The notes under the pieces were generated by a model. The model searched no databases and had not been told where the DNA came from. It saw only the letters and a list, made by a program, of their open reading frames with translations. Positions 63,805-64,000 of a DNA stretch of 64,000 bases are shown here, one piece after another (positions within the stretch are counted from its first letter, which is position 1; each line of letters starts with the position of its first letter). The translations under genes were made by a program, and so were the position numbers. Location of the stretch: assembly GCA_020796225.1 (NCBI GenBank), contig CM036775.1, positions 7,306,893 through 7,370,892 of the forward strand. The letters are read 5' to 3'. The stretch is from Arion vulgaris. Taxonomy: Eukaryota; Mollusca; Gastropoda; Stylommatophora; Arionidae.

Positions 63805-64000
63805 GTGAGACATGGACCACATATGCTAGACAAGAACATCGCCTCAACACCTTCCACATGCGCTGTCTCAGGCGAATATATACATCCGATGGCAAGATCA
63901 CATCTCCAATATAAAAGTCCTGAACAGTGCTGGCATTCCAAGCATGCACACTTTACTGAGTCAACGACGTCTCAGATGGCTGGGACACGTGTGCCAAATC
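63805..64000 (+). mobile_element. RTE-like LINE RT C-terminus, runs off the window
   Basis: Frames read SETWTTYARQEHRLNTFHMR, CLRRIYTSDGKIT and SMHTLLSQRRLRWLGHVC. Same type as 17300-17990. Confidence 0.78.

Overview
This is a eukaryotic (metazoan) genomic window, not a bacterial one. It holds a spliced potassium-channel gene whose pore motif is split across a 23.5 kb intron, many non-LTR retrotransposon remnants, Penelope-like elements, tRNA-type and other SINEs, cut-and-paste transposons and long minisatellites. The SINE heads carrying the core GTCGTAAGAGGCGACT resemble abundant mollusc SINEs, so a lophotrochozoan, probably a mollusc, is the best guess (inference; no species call).

Host gene. 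The only host gene I can support is a two-pore-domain (K2P, KCNK/TWiK-type) potassium channel on the minus strand. One exon (30560-30797) carries the extracellular cap and first pore loop, and the terminal exon (6441-7048) carries M2, M3, the second pore loop, M4 and a short C-terminus. The intron between them (7049-30559) is filled with repeats. The exon for M1 is not visible and probably lies beyond the 64 kb edge or in another unrecognised place upstream. A 33-bp minisatellite starts right at the stop codon and probably lies in the 3' UTR.

Layout. 1-5.8 kb: SINE, LINE and Penelope LTR scraps, plus a 23-bp array. 5.85-7.05 kb: K2P 3' UTR array and last exon. 7.05-30.56 kb: intron with LINE C-terminal fragments, SINEs, a GAT-rich microsatellite, a 24-bp array (12.3-13.6 kb), a 52-bp array (15.1-16.7 kb), a 77-bp array (28.1-28.6 kb) and 41/27-bp arrays (29.4-30.25 kb). 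30.56-30.80 kb: K2P pore exon. 32-38.5 kb: a three-level nest, a LINE interrupted by a 4.76 kb IS630/Tc1-type transposon that is itself interrupted by a head-to-head Penelope-like element. 39.7-41.5 kb: 34-bp array. 42-45.9 kb: LINEs broken by piggyBac-like MITEs and nested SINEs. 46.1-48.3 kb: hAT-type MITE and a complete 1.3 kb non-autonomous Helitron inside a LINE. 50-50.7 kb: 312-bp duplication. 51-57.7 kb: LINE and SINE mosaic. 57.9-58.8 kb: 55-bp array. 60-64 kb: SINEs, two MITEs, a third Penelope-like copy and LINE ends.

How parts relate. Many insertions can be read exactly because one copy of the target duplication rejoins the interrupted sequence, often in frame (Sailor-like element, Helitron, piggyBac-like MITEs). 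Two of the largest minisatellites match LINE coding segments bounded by short repeats at exactly the array period (24 and 52 bp), which suggests that slippage inside dead LINE copies seeds this genome's minisatellites. I found no undescribed gene system; the seeding pattern and the nested insertions are the most notable content.
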